The position numbers and the translations under genes are program-made. The notes below the pieces were generated by a model. The model was not told the origin of the DNA. It did no database searches and saw only the letters and a program-made list of their open reading frames with translations. A stretch of DNA of 45,032 nt, taken from the NCBI GenBank assembly GCA_021781345.1, contig JAJXWZ010000167.1, forward strand, positions 1 to 45,032. The letters run 5' to 3'. Source of the DNA: Pseudomonadota bacterium (GTDB lineage: Bacteria > Pseudomonadota > Gammaproteobacteria > Xanthomonadales > Rhodanobacteraceae). Numbering within the stretch: position 1 is the stretch's first letter; each line of letters opens with the position of its first letter. Below are positions 1-11,549 of the stretch, in pieces.

Positions 1-219
1 CTTGGCATCGTATCCCGCGCCGTTCGGTCCCGCGAGGCAGTTGATGACATGGTGCAGGTGCACGTGTGACACTGCGACGGTCGCTGCCTCGGCGGCGAAC
101 TTCGCGTGGGTATGCGCGGTGCGGATTTCGTTTTGCGCGGCCATCGTTTGCGCGAATGACATGCCAGCGATACCGCATGCCAGCACACTGCCGATACCCA
201 CTGCCAGCAACTTGTTCAT
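1..219 (-). CDS. small exported protein, partial (C-terminus beyond window start)
   Basis: Reverse-strand reading MNKLLAVGIGSVLACGIAGMSFAQTMAAQNEIRTAHTHAKFAAEAATVAVSHVHLHHVINCLAGPNGAGYDAK: signal peptide then His-rich segment; runs off the window edge. Confidence 0.6.
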   Translation of the reverse strand, partial: MNKLLAVGIGSVLACGIAGMSFAQTMAAQNEIRTAHTHAKFAAEAATVAVSHVHLHHVINCLAGPNGAGYDAK

Positions 220-307
220 CGTCGCCTCCGATCGATGTTGGTCCATCGAAAAACGCGGAGCTTACCCGTGCGAATGTAACGACCGCGTGTAGCGATGGGC
301 GGGTTGT

Positions 308-1030
308 TCAGTGGTTTCCGCCGACGGGTCGCGGCTTGCGCCGGTAGCGGGTGCCCAGGATCGCGTCCCACAACCCGGTGGTCACCCCGAAGTTGGCGTC
401 AGGGTGGTAGTGGTGGATGTTGTGAAACCCGGCCCAGCGTCGCATGAACGGGCTCTTGAAGCGGTGTACGTGAATGACGACGTGGCTCAAGCCGTAAGCG
501 GCGTAGCCGGCCGCGATCACGCCGGCGAGCAGCAACGCGTAACCGACCGGCATCGCCACCGAGAAAACCAGGCCCAGCGCACACATGAACAGCGGTGGCA
601 TGAAGAACGGCAAGGCGTCGTAACCCAGCGGATCGACGTGGTGTCGGGTGTGCCCGGCCTCGAAAGGCCCGGTATGACCATGGAAGAGCCAGCGGTGCGC
701 CGCGTATTCGATGAAGCTGAAGGCAAACAGCCCGCACAGCACGGTCAGCGCCGCGCCGAGCAGGTGCATGCCTCCGCGCCACACCCCGGCGCCGATCAAG
801 ATCACGCTGACCAGGCTGTCGCTGATGAGCCCGGCGCGCAAGTTGAAATGGCTCGTGGACAGCCGTGCCAGTGGCCGTGCGAGCCATTCAAGCGGTCCGG
901 GCAGGCGCGAAGCAGCGTGGCCGGCTTCGTCGCAGGTCGGGTGGGTGTTCGGGTTGCTGGGCACGGCCTTCGGGCTGCTCCTGTTGCTTGGGGCGGTCGC
1001 GCGACCGGCGGTCAGGCTTCGCTCATCCAC
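308..1030 (-). CDS. sterol desaturase / fatty acid hydroxylase superfamily membrane protein
   Basis: His-box motifs HRWLFHGH, HTRHH, HNIHHYH and hydrophobic helices; start codon uncertain. Confidence 0.8.
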   Translation of the reverse strand: MDERSLTAGRATAPSNRSSPKAVPSNPNTHPTCDEAGHAASRLPGPLEWLARPLARLSTSHFNLRAGLISDSLVSVILIGAGVWRGGMHLLGAALTVLCGLFAFSFIEYAAHRWLFHGHTGPFEAGHTRHHVDPLGYDALPFFMPPLFMCALGLVFSVAMPVGYALLLAGVIAAGYAAYGLSHVVIHVHRFKSPFMRRWAGFHNIHHYHPDANFGVTTGLWDAILGTRYRRKPRPVGGNH

Positions 1031-1080
1031 TTAATTGCGATGCCAGTATAGTCAGAAACTGGCCAGTCGACACGAGGTGG

Positions 1081-1518
1081 ATGGAAATGAAAACCTTCAC
1101 AAAATTCGTGGGTTCGATTGTGTTGCTGGCCGGTGTCGCGATGCTCCCTGCGTGGGGACAGCAGACCGACTCCGAACGGGCCGATCTCGCCCGCTACCAG
1201 AAGTACGCTGGTGCGCCGGTCGATCACGTGAAGTATTTCACGATCAACGGCTTCCAGTACCTCGCGCCGGACAAGCTGGCGATCTGGTTCGGCGTCAACA
1301 AGCTCTACCTGCTGACCGTCCAGACGCCGTGCAACAACCTCGCCTTCGCCAAGGGCATCGGCCTGACGGCCAAGAACAACATCCTGTACAGCAAGTTCGA
1401 TTCCGTGACCTTCCGCCACCAGACCTGCCGTATCCTCAAGATCGAACCGGTGAACGAGCTGCAGATGAAGCGGGATGCGCGGGCCAAGGCTTCCGCGCCG
1501 CCGGCCTCCGGGGGCTAA
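1081..1518 (+). CDS. small exported protein resembling DUF6491 family
   Basis: M(EM)[24 protein letters not shown] signal peptide; conserved-looking core with two Cys; start 1081 or 1087. Confidence 0.6.
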   Translation: MEMKTFTKFVGSIVLLAGVAMLPAWGQQTDSERADLARYQKYAGAPVDHVKYFTINGFQYLAPDKLAIWFGVNKLYLLTVQTPCNNLAFAKGIGLTAKNNILYSKFDSVTFRHQTCRILKIEPVNELQMKRDARAKASAPPASGG

Positions 1519-1760
1519 CCGTCTGCACCGTCGCCGAACAGGAAGTGTTCCATTTCGTCCGCGAGCATCCGGCGAACGGCCGGATCCGCGGGCGACAGAC
1601 GGTGTTCGTTGATCAGCATGGTCTGGTGGACCAGCCATTGTTGCCAGGCCGGCTTGCCGATGTGGTCAAAGATGCGGCGGCCGAGCTCGCCGGGCCAGGG
1701 GGGACGATCCAGGCCTTCGGCCTCGCGCCGGGATTTCTGGCAGTAAATGGTGCGGGTCAT
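1515..1760 (-). CDS. yggX: oxidative damage protection protein / Fe(2+)-trafficking protein YggX
   Basis: [34 protein letters not shown]...[10 protein letters not shown] matches YggX; located downstream of mutY as commonly seen. Confidence 0.93.
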   Translation of the reverse strand: MTRTIYCQKSRREAEGLDRPPWPGELGRRIFDHIGKPAWQQWLVHQTMLINEHRLSPADPAVRRMLADEMEHFLFGDGADG

Positions 1761-1845
1761 TTGCGTTGCGTTCGGTTGATGGGGCCGACATGAATTGACA
1801 CGTGACGGCGCGACGCTACGGCGGCAGGCCATGCGCCAAGCACGT

Positions 1846-2898
1846 TCATGGATGATCGCACGGCAGGCCGGCCAGCAGTGCCCTGACCGGTGCGGGAATA
1901 CCGAGTTCGGCGATCTCGCGACGCGAACACCAGCGAAAGTCAGGGGTGTCCGCGATGCCGGGATGCCCTTCCACGCCGCGCCATTCGAAGGGTGATGCAC
2001 GCAGGCGGAAGTGGGTGAATGCGTGCTTGATCTCGGGCAGGGGCATGGCGACGACGTGGTCGAGTTGCGCCAGACGCGACGCGGATTCGCATGCGGCGGC
2101 CGCATCGGCGGCCTCGGGCAAGCTCCACAAGCCGGACCAGATGCCCTCGGGCGGGCGCCGTTGAAGCAGCACGCGCCCGCTGCGGTCGCTCAGCAAGATC
2201 CACGCGATGCGCTTTTCCCGCAACGCGCGCGCAGGCCGCGGCGCGGGAATCACGGCCGCGAGCCCGTCGCGGCGGGCGATGCATGCACGGACTTGCGGGC
2301 AGGCATCGCAATCCGGACGCGTGCGGGTGCACAGAGTGGCGCCGAGGTCCATGATCGCCTGCGTGTAATCGGCGATGCGCGTGGCCGGGGTATGGGCCTC
2401 CGCGTGCGCCCACAAAGCCTGTTGCACCGCGTGGCCACCCGGCCAGCCCTGGATGCCGTGGAAACGCGCCAGCACGCGCTTGACGTTGCCGTCGAGGATC
2501 GCATGGCGCTGTTCGTGCGCCAGCGCAAGGATGGCCCCTGCGGTGGAACGTCCGATACCGGGCAAAGCCGCGAGCATGTCGAAATCGCGCGGCAGTTCGC
2601 CGCCGTGTCGCGCCACGCAAAGTTTCGCGGCGGCATGCAGGTGACGCGCGCGACGGTAGTAGCCGAGTCCCGACCACAGCGCCATGACGCGGTCTTCGGA
2701 GGCGTCGGCCAATGCGCGGATATCCGGCAGCGCGGCGACGAATCGTGTGAAATACGGGATAACGGTCGCGACCTGGGTCTGCTGCAACATGACCTCGGAC
2801 AACCACACGCGATACGCCGTGCGCGGTCGCTGCCACGGCAGGTCGTGGCGGCCGTGGTGGTCGTACCAGCGGAGCAGGCGATGCGCGAATTCGTTCAT
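1846..2898 (-). CDS. mutY: A/G-specific adenine glycosylase
   Basis: HhH-GPD core ([27 protein letters not shown]), Fe-S Cys cluster ([17 protein letters not shown]), C-terminal NUDIX-like domain. Confidence 0.95.
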   Translation of the reverse strand: MNEFAHRLLRWYDHHGRHDLPWQRPRTAYRVWLSEVMLQQTQVATVIPYFTRFVAALPDIRALADASEDRVMALWSGLGYYRRARHLHAAAKLCVARHGGELPRDFDMLAALPGIGRSTAGAILALAHEQRHAILDGNVKRVLARFHGIQGWPGGHAVQQALWAHAEAHTPATRIADYTQAIMDLGATLCTRTRPDCDACPQVRACIARRDGLAAVIPAPRPARALREKRIAWILLSDRSGRVLLQRRPPEGIWSGLWSLPEAADAAAACESASRLAQLDHVVAMPLPEIKHAFTHFRLRASPFEWRGVEGHPGIADTPDFRWCSRREIAELGIPAPVRALLAGLPCDHP

Positions 2899-2902
2899 GG
2901 GC

Positions 2903-4075
2903 TCAGTGCGCGGTCGACGCGGCGCTCGCAGGGCCGGTGCTGGCGGATGCCGCCGGAACCAGATCCGGTTCCGCGTCGATGCGAAGGCCGCTGGCCTGCA
3001 GCCAGCCCAGGTCGAGCTTGTCGGCCGAGGCGGTCCCCGTGAACGGCAATGGGCCGGGCGGCGGGTGGTCCGCGGACGCTGCCAGCATCCGTTGCCACCA
3101 GGTGCCGAATTCGGTGGGCTGCAGGTGCAGGTCGGCGCGGGCGTTGTCGCCGTCCAGCTTCAGCGTGACCGAGAGCGGCTGCTTGCCGGACGCCGGTTCG
3201 ACCGCAAGCGTGACCTTGTCGATCGCCGTGGCATGGTCCTGCTTCGGCGCGGTGGTCGTGGCCGGCGCGCCCGGATTCGCCGCGCCCGCGCTTGCGCCTG
3301 ACGGCGGAGCCAGTGCCGGATAGCGCAAGGTCCCGCCGAGCTGCAGTGCCAGTGCCTGTCCACCACGCCAGTGCCCTTGCCCCGCGAGTTGCAGGGCGAC
3401 GCCGGCCTGGTTGGCGAAGTCGACATGCACGGGATCGAAGTCGATGGTGCCATCGTGGGACGCAGAAGGCACGGTGTCGAGGCTGGCGGTCATCCGGCGT
3501 CCGCTCGCGCTGCGTGCGGACGCATCGAGTTGGAACGGTCGTCCCGGCACCAGCTCGCCGGTGTCGAGGCCCAGCTCGAACAGCAAGGGCGTGCCGCCGT
3601 CGGTCAGCGTGCCCTGGGTCATGTGCACGCCGGTCACGATCGTCGGCAGGCGCGGCGGTCCCTTGTGGCGAGGCAAGCGTGCCAGCAGGATCTTCAGTTC
3701 ACCCAGATCGATTCGCGGCGCTTCGATTTCGATCCGCTCGATCGCGACGTCGCCGTGCAGCAAGGCGCGCCATGGCACCACGATCGTTGCGCCGCCGGCC
3801 TGCAGGATCGGGGTGTCGGAGCCGGCGTTGGTCAGGCTGAAATGCTGCAACCTCACCGCAGGACGGGGAAACAGCGCGGGCATGGCCGGAGCCTGCATCT
3901 CCAGCTTGACCCCGACGCCCGCGAGATCGCTCTCGAGCAGGCGGGTGAAGCGTCCGGGTTGCAGCAGCGTATTGACGTGGATCGCCAGGGCGATGAGCAG
4001 CAACACGATCGTGATGACAATCGCCAGCGCGATCCAGCGCGCGCGGTGCCGTTGCCATGACGGGAAGGCGGGCAT
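2903..4075 (-). CDS. AsmA-family protein
   Basis: Single N-terminal TM helix followed by AsmA-like LLQPGRFTRLLESDLA...VRLQHFSL...GGATIVVPWRALLHGDVAIERIEIEAPRIDL. Confidence 0.7.
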   Translation of the reverse strand: MPAFPSWQRHRARWIALAIVITIVLLLIALAIHVNTLLQPGRFTRLLESDLAGVGVKLEMQAPAMPALFPRPAVRLQHFSLTNAGSDTPILQAGGATIVVPWRALLHGDVAIERIEIEAPRIDLGELKILLARLPRHKGPPRLPTIVTGVHMTQGTLTDGGTPLLFELGLDTGELVPGRPFQLDASARSASGRRMTASLDTVPSASHDGTIDFDPVHVDFANQAGVALQLAGQGHWRGGQALALQLGGTLRYPALAPPSGASAGAANPGAPATTTAPKQDHATAIDKVTLAVEPASGKQPLSVTLKLDGDNARADLHLQPTEFGTWWQRMLAASADHPPPGPLPFTGTASADKLDLGWLQASGLRIDAEPDLVPAASASTGPASAASTAH

Positions 4076-4078
4076 GCC

Positions 4079-5200
4079 TCAGGTGCCCGGAAGCAGCCCA
4101 TCGACGAATGCGCGCGGGTCGAAGACACGCAAATCCTCGGCGCGTTCGCCGAGACCCACGTAACGGATCGGCAAGGCGAATTCACGCGCCAGCGCGAACA
4201 CCACCCCACCCTTGGCGGTACCGTCGAGCTTGGTGACGACCAGGCCGGTCACGCCGACCGAGTCCACGAACTGGCGAACCTGGTTGATCGCGTTCTGGCC
4301 GGTCGTCCCGTCGATCACCATCAGCACCTCGTGCGGTGCCTCCGCATCGAGCTTGCCCACCACCCGCTTGACCTTGGCCAGTTCGTCCATCAATCCCGAG
4401 CGCGTGTGCAGGCGACCCGCGGTGTCGGCGACCAGCACGTCGTCGCCATGCGCGATCGCCATCTGCAGTGCGTCGAAAATCACGCTGGCAGAATCCGCGC
4501 CCTGGCCCTGGGCACACACGGGCACGTCCAGGCGGCCCGCCCATTCCTGCAATTGCGCGACCGCGGCCGCGCGGAACGTATCGCCGGCCGCGAGCAGCAC
4601 CTTGCGCTGCTCGTTCTGGAAGCGCCGCGCCAGCTTGCCGATGGTGGTAGTCTTGCCGACCCCGTTGACGCCCACCACCAGCAACATGAAGGGCTTGCGG
4701 CCACCGACGTCCAGCGGGCTGGCTACCGGTTCCAGCAGCGCGACCAGCCGCGCACGCAGCGCCTCGCGCAGCGCCGCTGCGTCGGCGAATTCGCGCTTGT
4801 GCATGCGCCGGCGCAGATCGTCGATCAGTTCGGTCGTGGCCGTCACGCCGACATCGGCGGACAGGAGGGTGATTTCGAGTTCGTCCAGCAGTTCGTCCGA
4901 CAGGACCGGATGCCGCGAGAAGAGCGTCGACAGCCCCTTCGCAAAGCCGCTGCCGGACAGGCGCTCGCGCCAGCCGCGCCGTGGCTGCGCGGTGGGCGAC
5001 ATCAGGTCGTTGGCGCCGCTGGCGACGTTGGGAAGGGGACCTTCGGGCAGTGTAGGAGGGCCGGCATGCCGTCGCGCCGGTATGCTTGCCGCGTCCCCGT
5101 TCCGGCCGTTGATCCGCGGGGGTTCGGATTCGACCGTCGCCGCGGGCACCGGATCGGTGCGGGGCTTGCGTCCGGCAAGCTTGTTCCAGAGGTTCGGCAT
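4079..5200 (-). CDS. ftsY: signal recognition particle receptor FtsY
   Basis: NG-domain motifs GVNGVGKTTTIGKLA, DTFRAAAVAQLQEW, DTAGRLHTRSGLMDEL, TKLDGTAKGG; start chosen at MPNLWNKLAGRKP. Confidence 0.96.
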   Translation of the reverse strand: MPNLWNKLAGRKPRTDPVPAATVESEPPRINGRNGDAASIPARRHAGPPTLPEGPLPNVASGANDLMSPTAQPRRGWRERLSGSGFAKGLSTLFSRHPVLSDELLDELEITLLSADVGVTATTELIDDLRRRMHKREFADAAALREALRARLVALLEPVASPLDVGGRKPFMLLVVGVNGVGKTTTIGKLARRFQNEQRKVLLAAGDTFRAAAVAQLQEWAGRLDVPVCAQGQGADSASVIFDALQMAIAHGDDVLVADTAGRLHTRSGLMDELAKVKRVVGKLDAEAPHEVLMVIDGTTGQNAINQVRQFVDSVGVTGLVVTKLDGTAKGGVVFALAREFALPIRYVGLGERAEDLRVFDPRAFVDGLLPGT

Positions 5201-5347
5201 GGGGCTCGGCGTGAGTGCAGTAGGTGAAATGCTAACACCCGTTCCCCAACGCCGGCCGTACGGCAAGCGCGTGGCAGTAGCTTTGCCTCATGGTCCGGGT
5301 CCGTTCGGTCACCAAGGCACGCAAAGGGTGGCAATTTTTCGCGTCGC

Positions 5348-5932
5348 ATGAGAAGACGTAATCCCGACCCCGGGCCTCCCGGCCGCATCCATATCATCGG
5401 CGGACGCTTGCGCGGATCGCGCCTCGCGGTGCCTGTGGCGCCGGGTTTGCGGCCGACGCCGCAACGCCTGCGCCAGACCCTGTTCGACTGGCTTGCGCCT
5501 GTGATCGAGGGTGCGAGCGTGCTTGATGCGTTCGCGGGCAGCGGCGCGCTCGGCATCGAGGCGCTGTCGCGTGGCGCGGGCAAGGTGACGTTCCTCGAAC
5601 GCGAGCATGCACAGGCACGTGCGATAGAGGCCGACCTCACGCGCCTGCATCAGGCCGGCGGCCAGGTGTTGTGCGTGGACGCACTACGAATGCTGGCGGA
5701 ACCTGCATCGGACAGGTTCGATATCGTGTTTCTCGATCCGCCATTTGGTTCGAACCTTTGGGAGCAGGCGGCCGCGGCGCTCGACGCCGGCGGCTGGCTG
5801 GCACCCGAAGCGTGGATTTACGTCGAAGCGGGCAAGCACGATGTGTGGGCGCCACCCGCACGCTGGCGACTCCATCGGCAACGCGACGCGGGTGCGGTGC
5901 GGGCAACGTTGTTCCGCCGCGATGCGAAGTGA
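5348..5932 (+). CDS. rsmD: 16S rRNA (guanine(966)-N(2))-methyltransferase RsmD
   Basis: RIIGGxLRGSRL-like start, LDAFAGSGALGIEALSRGA, FLDPPF motif; divergent from ftsY as usual. Confidence 0.93.
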   Translation: MRRRNPDPGPPGRIHIIGGRLRGSRLAVPVAPGLRPTPQRLRQTLFDWLAPVIEGASVLDAFAGSGALGIEALSRGAGKVTFLEREHAQARAIEADLTRLHQAGGQVLCVDALRMLAEPASDRFDIVFLDPPFGSNLWEQAAAALDAGGWLAPEAWIYVEAGKHDVWAPPARWRLHRQRDAGAVRATLFRRDAK

Positions 5933-6553
<621 letters not shown>

Positions 6554-6558
6554 TCGTC

Positions 6559-7221
6559 ATGCGCAAATTCTTTTTCGTCGCAGCCGTCGCGTTGCTGGGC
6601 ACGCTGGGCCTTGGCGCCTGCAGCAAGACCCAGTCCGAAGCAACCACGACCCAGTCCAAGGCCACCAGGCCGACCACCGCCGACGTCGACGCCGCGGTCA
6701 AGGCGTGCCAGGCCAAGCATCCGGCTGCGGTCGCGCCAGCGTCGGCAGCAAGCGCCGCTTCCTCGGCGGCAACCGGCGCGTCGCCGAGTTCGGCGCCGTC
6801 CCTGCAGGGCGCGGGTGATTCGTCCCAGGACAATCCGTGCGAACGCGCGACCATTTCGGCCTCGGTCTGGCAGCCCTACATGCAACAGGTCGTCACGGAC
6901 AACATGGGCGACATCACCAGCCAGCCGTACGCCTATTTCGTGCCCTCCGGCAAGTATCCGGAAAACCAGGACGCGATCTCGCGCGTGCAGGGCCAGATCA
7001 ACGACATGGTGACCGCGACGGTGCTGCCCGGCAATCTGGTTGCCGCGGGAGGTCCGGATTCCGCGACCACCGCGCAGGTGCTGGAGAACGCCTTCAAGCA
7101 GGCCGCGCCGGGTTCGTTCAAGGGCGTGACCGTGCTCTTCATCGGCGACAAGGCCGACGAAGCTGCCGCCAGGGCCGCCATCGATCCAAGCGGGGCGACC
7201 TTCAAGTTCGCGCAGATGTGA
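6559..7221 (+). CDS. putative lipoprotein of unknown function
   Basis: MRKFFFVAAVALLGTLGLGAC lipobox, Ala/Ser-rich linker, then folded-looking domain. Confidence 0.65.
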   Translation: MRKFFFVAAVALLGTLGLGACSKTQSEATTTQSKATRPTTADVDAAVKACQAKHPAAVAPASAASAASSAATGASPSSAPSLQGAGDSSQDNPCERATISASVWQPYMQQVVTDNMGDITSQPYAYFVPSGKYPENQDAISRVQGQINDMVTATVLPGNLVAAGGPDSATTAQVLENAFKQAAPGSFKGVTVLFIGDKADEAAARAAIDPSGATFKFAQM

Positions 7222-7280
7222 GGATCCGCGGTCGAATTCGCGGGCGCGGTGTTCTACCGGCGCGGTCGCGTTCACGCAAT

Positions 7281-7321
7281 GCCCGGCCGACCGGCATCCA
7301 GCGCCGGTCGGCCACCCGGGC
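7281..7321. other. strong intergenic stem-loop between the lipoprotein gene and lepA
   Basis: GGCCGACCGG (7285-7294) / CCGGTCGGCC (7304-7313) perfect 10-bp stem with 9-nt loop, plus outer GCCC/GGGC; no U-tract. Confidence 0.6.
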
Positions 7322-7510
7322 GAGATAGCCGGACCGGATAAGCGTGGCTTGGCCTCAGGTCGTGTTGGCCGGCACACAGGCATGGCCCGTCTCGTGTGGT
7401 GGAGGGAGACGTGGGTGTCGACCACCCAATCTGGCGGTTTCGCGGATTGTCGTCGGCGTGGCATGCGATAATCGCGGTTTTGCGCCGTCAGGCGCCGACG
7501 CCAGCGCGCC

Positions 7511-9301
7511 ATGCAGCAGATCCGCAATTTTTCCATCATCGCCCACGTCGACCACGGCAAGTCCACGCTGGCCGACCGCATCATCCAGATCTGCGGCGGC
7601 CTGACCGAGCGCGAGATGGAAGCGCAGGTGCTCGACAACAATCCGATCGAGCGCGAGCGCGGCATCACCATCAAGGCCCAGTCGGTGTCGCTGCCGTACA
7701 CCGCGCGCGACGGCAAGGTCTATGAGCTGAACTTCATCGACACGCCGGGCCACGTCGACTTCTCGTACGAGGTTTCGCGCTCGCTCGCGGCGTGCGAAGG
7801 CGCATTGCTGGTGGTGGACGCGGCGCAAGGCGTCGAGGCGCAGTCGGTCGCCAATTGCTACACCGCGGTCGAGATGGGCCTGGAAGTGGTGCCGGTGCTG
7901 AACAAGATCGACCTGCCGACCGCCGACATCCCCAAGGTCAAGGAAGAGATCGAGGCAGTGATCGGCATCCATGCCGACGACGCCGTCGCGATCAGCGCCA
8001 AGACCGGCGAGAACGTGATCGAGGTGCTTGAGGCGATCGTCGCTCGCATACCGCCACCGAAGCCGCGCGATACCGACAAGCTGCAGGCACTGATCATCGA
8101 TTCGTGGTTCGACAATTACCTGGGCGTGGTCATGCTGGTCCGGGTGATGCAGGGCGAGATCAAGCCCGGCGACAAGCTGCAGGTCATGTCCACCGGGCGC
8201 AGCCACCAGGTCGACAATGTCGGCGTGTTCACGCCCAAGCGCAAGGAACTGGCCCGGCTCGGTGCCGGCGAAGTGGGCTGGGTCAATGCCTCGATCAAGG
8301 ACGTGCACGGCGCGCCTGTCGGCGATACGCTGACCCTGGCGAACGATCCCGCGCCCAAGCCGCTGCCGGGCTTCCAGCACATGCAGCCGCGCGTATTCGC
8401 GGGCCTGTTCCCGGTTTCCGCCGACGATTTCCCTGCGCTGCGCGAAGCGCTCGACAAGTTGCGCCTCAACGACGCGGCGCTGTTCTTCGAACCGGAATCA
8501 TCCGAGGCGATGGGGTTCGGTTTTCGTTGCGGCTTCCTCGGCATGCTGCACATGGAGATCGTGCAGGAACGGCTGGAGCGCGAATACGATCTCGACCTCG
8601 TCACGACCGCGCCGACGGTCGTGTACGAAGTGCTGAAGACCGATGGCGAAACCATCTTGCTGGACAACCCCGCCAAATTGCCGGCATCGCCGCTGGTAAC
8701 GGAAATCCGCGAACCGGTGATCGTCGCCGACATCCTGACCCCGCCCGAACACGTCGGCAGCGTCATCACGCTGTGCGAGGAAAAGCGCGGCGTGCAGCGC
8801 TCCATCCAGTACCTCGCCAGCCAGGTGCGGGTCAGCTACGAATTGCCGCTGGCGGAGGTGGTGCTGGATTTCTTCGACAAGCTGAAATCCGTGAGTCGCG
8901 GCTACGCCTCGATGGACTACCACTTCGAGCGCTTCGAGGCCGGCGCGTTCGTGCGCGTGGACGTGCTGATCAACGGCGACCGGGTGGATGCACTCAGCCT
9001 GATCGTGCACCGCGCTCAGGCCGACCGGCGCGGCCGAGAGCTGGTCGAGCGGATGCGCGAACTGATCCCGCGGCAGATGTTCGACGTGGCGATCCAGGCC
9101 GCGATCGGCGGGCAGGTGATTGCCCGCTCGACCGTGAAGGCGCTGCGCAAGAACGTGCTGGCAAAATGCTACGGTGGCGACGTTTCCCGCAAGAAAAAGT
9201 TGCTGGAGAAGCAGAAGGAAGGCAAGAAACGCATGAAGCAGGTTGGCCGCGTCGAGATTCCGCAGGAAGCGTTCCTCGCGGTCTTGCGGACGGACAAATA
9301 G
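7511..9301 (+). CDS. lepA: elongation factor 4 (LepA)
   Basis: [31 protein letters not shown]...[11 protein letters not shown] and full-length LepA C-terminus ([34 protein letters not shown]). Confidence 0.98.
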   Translation: MQQIRNFSIIAHVDHGKSTLADRIIQICGGLTEREMEAQVLDNNPIERERGITIKAQSVSLPYTARDGKVYELNFIDTPGHVDFSYEVSRSLAACEGALLVVDAAQGVEAQSVANCYTAVEMGLEVVPVLNKIDLPTADIPKVKEEIEAVIGIHADDAVAISAKTGENVIEVLEAIVARIPPPKPRDTDKLQALIIDSWFDNYLGVVMLVRVMQGEIKPGDKLQVMSTGRSHQVDNVGVFTPKRKELARLGAGEVGWVNASIKDVHGAPVGDTLTLANDPAPKPLPGFQHMQPRVFAGLFPVSADDFPALREALDKLRLNDAALFFEPESSEAMGFGFRCGFLGMLHMEIVQERLEREYDLDLVTTAPTVVYEVLKTDGETILLDNPAKLPASPLVTEIREPVIVADILTPPEHVGSVITLCEEKRGVQRSIQYLASQVRVSYELPLAEVVLDFFDKLKSVSRGYASMDYHFERFEAGAFVRVDVLINGDRVDALSLIVHRAQADRRGRELVERMRELIPRQMFDVAIQAAIGGQVIARSTVKALRKNVLAKCYGGDVSRKKKLLEKQKEGKKRMKQVGRVEIPQEAFLAVLRTDK

Positions 9302-9450
9302 GCAACCGACGGGATCGCGGCCGGTTCCGTATCGGTGGCGTGGGTGACGAACGACACTGGCTTGGGCCGGGGACGTCACCGAAGCTGGCGACGGTCATGG
9401 TCGAATCAACGGCATCTGTCGCCGGTTCCCGGTGACGACGAGGAACTTGA

Positions 9451-10353
9451 ATGAAAAAAGACGCGTTGGGCACCGTGGTGTTGGTGGCGATCGTCGCCAT
9501 CTGCGTGTACGTCTGGTACGAGAGCTCGGATTTCGCGCTGGCCCTGGTCCTGGTCACGGCCGCGTTCTTCGCGATCTGGCTGGTCGATCGCCTGTTGTTC
9601 GCGCGACGCCGCAAGCTGGCGGCCGCCGCCGCCGGCGAGAAGCCGCGCGAGCCGTTGCTGGTCGACTACGCGCGTTCCTTCTTCCCGGTGATCCTGGCGG
9701 TACTCCTGTTCCGCAGCTTCCTGCTGGAACCGTTCCGGATTCCCTCCGGTTCAATGATGCCGACCCTGCTGGTCGGCGATTTCGTGCTGGTCAACAAGTT
9801 CGCCTACGGCCTGCGGTTGCCCGTGACCAACACCAAGATCCTCGATACCGGCGAACCGGAACGCGGCGACATCGCGGTGTTCCGCTATCCGCTGAACCCG
9901 AAGGAGGATTACATCAAGCGCATCGTCGGCGTGCCCGGGGACACCATCAAGGTGGTCGGCGAGCAGGTCTACATCGATGGCAAGCCCGCTGCGCAGACAC
10001 TGGTCGGCCCCTACCACGGCACCGACAAGACCAGCATCCGAATGGAAGAAAACCCGGACATGTCGCCGGTCGAGCTGTATACCGAGGACCTCGCCGGCGT
10101 CCGACACCAGATCCTGCATTTCGGATACGTGGAACCCTACAACTGCTCGGGGTCGGGCGGCACTCCGCTGGCCAACGGCGGGTGCGAATGGCAGGTGCCC
10201 AAGGGGTACTATTTCGCGATGGGCGACAACCGCGACGACAGCGAAGACAGCCGCTTCTGGGGCTTCGTGCCCGAGCAGAACCTCGCCGGCAAGGCATTCT
10301 TCATCTGGTTCAGCCTGGCCGATTGGCACCGCATCGGCACCGTCTTGCATTAA
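9451..10353 (+). CDS. lepB: signal peptidase I
   Basis: PSGSMMPTLLVGDFVLVNKFAYG, KRIVGVPGD, GDNRDDSEDSRFWGFVP catalytic motifs. Confidence 0.96.
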   Translation: MKKDALGTVVLVAIVAICVYVWYESSDFALALVLVTAAFFAIWLVDRLLFARRRKLAAAAAGEKPREPLLVDYARSFFPVILAVLLFRSFLLEPFRIPSGSMMPTLLVGDFVLVNKFAYGLRLPVTNTKILDTGEPERGDIAVFRYPLNPKEDYIKRIVGVPGDTIKVVGEQVYIDGKPAAQTLVGPYHGTDKTSIRMEENPDMSPVELYTEDLAGVRHQILHFGYVEPYNCSGSGGTPLANGGCEWQVPKGYYFAMGDNRDDSEDSRFWGFVPEQNLAGKAFFIWFSLADWHRIGTVLH

Positions 10354-10447
10354 GCTTGCGCCCGACGGCCCGCATGCGTGCGGGCCGCGCGCGCCGCCGG
10401 GCGGCGCGATCCGGTGGAAATTCGACCAAACTGCTGGGGGCGGCTCC

Positions 10448-10831
10448 ATGAAACGTCAAACGGGCATCACCCTGATCGGGTTCATCTTCGTCCTGATCAT
10501 CGCCGCGTTTTTCATCTACACCGCGATGAAGCTGGTGCCGGCCTACATGGACTACTTCAACGTGGCCAAGGCGCTGAACACGGTCGCGACGCAGTCCACC
10601 TCGGGCAACATGAGCGTCGCGGAAGTGCAGCGGCAGCTAGACCTCCAGCAATTGTCCCAATACTTCTCGGACTCCGACATCGCGACCCAGAACATCTCGG
10701 TGGTGACCAGCCCGAATGGCGGCACGTCCCTGAAGTTGAGCTACGACAAGAAGATACCCTGGATCTACAACATCGACTTTCTCGTGCACTTCCAGAAGTC
10801 CGTGCCGATCAAGGTGCAGGCGCAGGAGTGA
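10448..10831 (+). CDS. DUF4845 domain membrane protein
   Basis: [39 protein letters not shown]; typical position between lepB and rnc. Confidence 0.85.
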   Translation: MKRQTGITLIGFIFVLIIAAFFIYTAMKLVPAYMDYFNVAKALNTVATQSTSGNMSVAEVQRQLDLQQLSQYFSDSDIATQNISVVTSPNGGTSLKLSYDKKIPWIYNIDFLVHFQKSVPIKVQAQE

Positions 10832-10832
10832 C

Positions 10833-11483
10833 GTGAAGCTCGGCTACCGATTCGCCGACGCGTCGCTGCTGCAGCTCGCGCTCACCCACCGCAGTGCGGG
10901 CCGGCCCAACAACGAGCGGTTGGAATTCCTTGGCGACGCGCTGGTCAACCTGGTCGTCGCCGAAATGCTGTTCGAGTCGCGCCCGCCGGCTAACGAGGGC
11001 GAACTGTCGAGATTGCGTGCGCAACTGGTAAGCGAGCCGGCACTCGCCGAACGCGCGCGCGGGCTGCAACTGGGCGATGCCCTCAAGCTAGGCTCCGGTG
11101 AGCTGAAGAGCGGCGGCTTCCGCCGCGATTCGATCCTCGCCGATGCCTTCGAGGCGTTGGTGGCCGCGATCTACATCGATGGCGGGTTCCAGGCCTGCCG
11201 CGACTGGTTGCGTGCGGTCTTCGCCGAACCGCTGGCCACGGTCGGTCCTCCGCAGAAGGATCCCAAGACACGGCTCCAGGAATGGCTGCAGGCGCGCGGC
11301 TTGCCGTTGCCGCAATATGAATTGCTCGCCGAACGCGGCGAAGAACATGCGCGCGAATTCGATGTCGCATGCGTGCTCGAGCAACCTTTCGTCGCACGTT
11401 TCGAGGGCAGTGGTGGCAGCCGGCGCGCGGCCGAACAGATAGCGGCGGAGATGGCCCTGGACTTTCTGTGCGATCATCCATGA
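10833..11483 (+). CDS. rnc: ribonuclease III
   Basis: GTG start; [31 protein letters not shown] signature, dsRBD at C-terminus. Confidence 0.96.
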   Translation: MKLGYRFADASLLQLALTHRSAGRPNNERLEFLGDALVNLVVAEMLFESRPPANEGELSRLRAQLVSEPALAERARGLQLGDALKLGSGELKSGGFRRDSILADAFEALVAAIYIDGGFQACRDWLRAVFAEPLATVGPPQKDPKTRLQEWLQARGLPLPQYELLAERGEEHAREFDVACVLEQPFVARFEGSGGSRRAAEQIAAEMALDFLCDHP

Positions 11484-11549
11484 GCCGCGGATGGCCGCCG
11501 GCCATGGCCCCAAGTTCCGTGGCTTGACCCCAGGCGACAGCGATCCCGA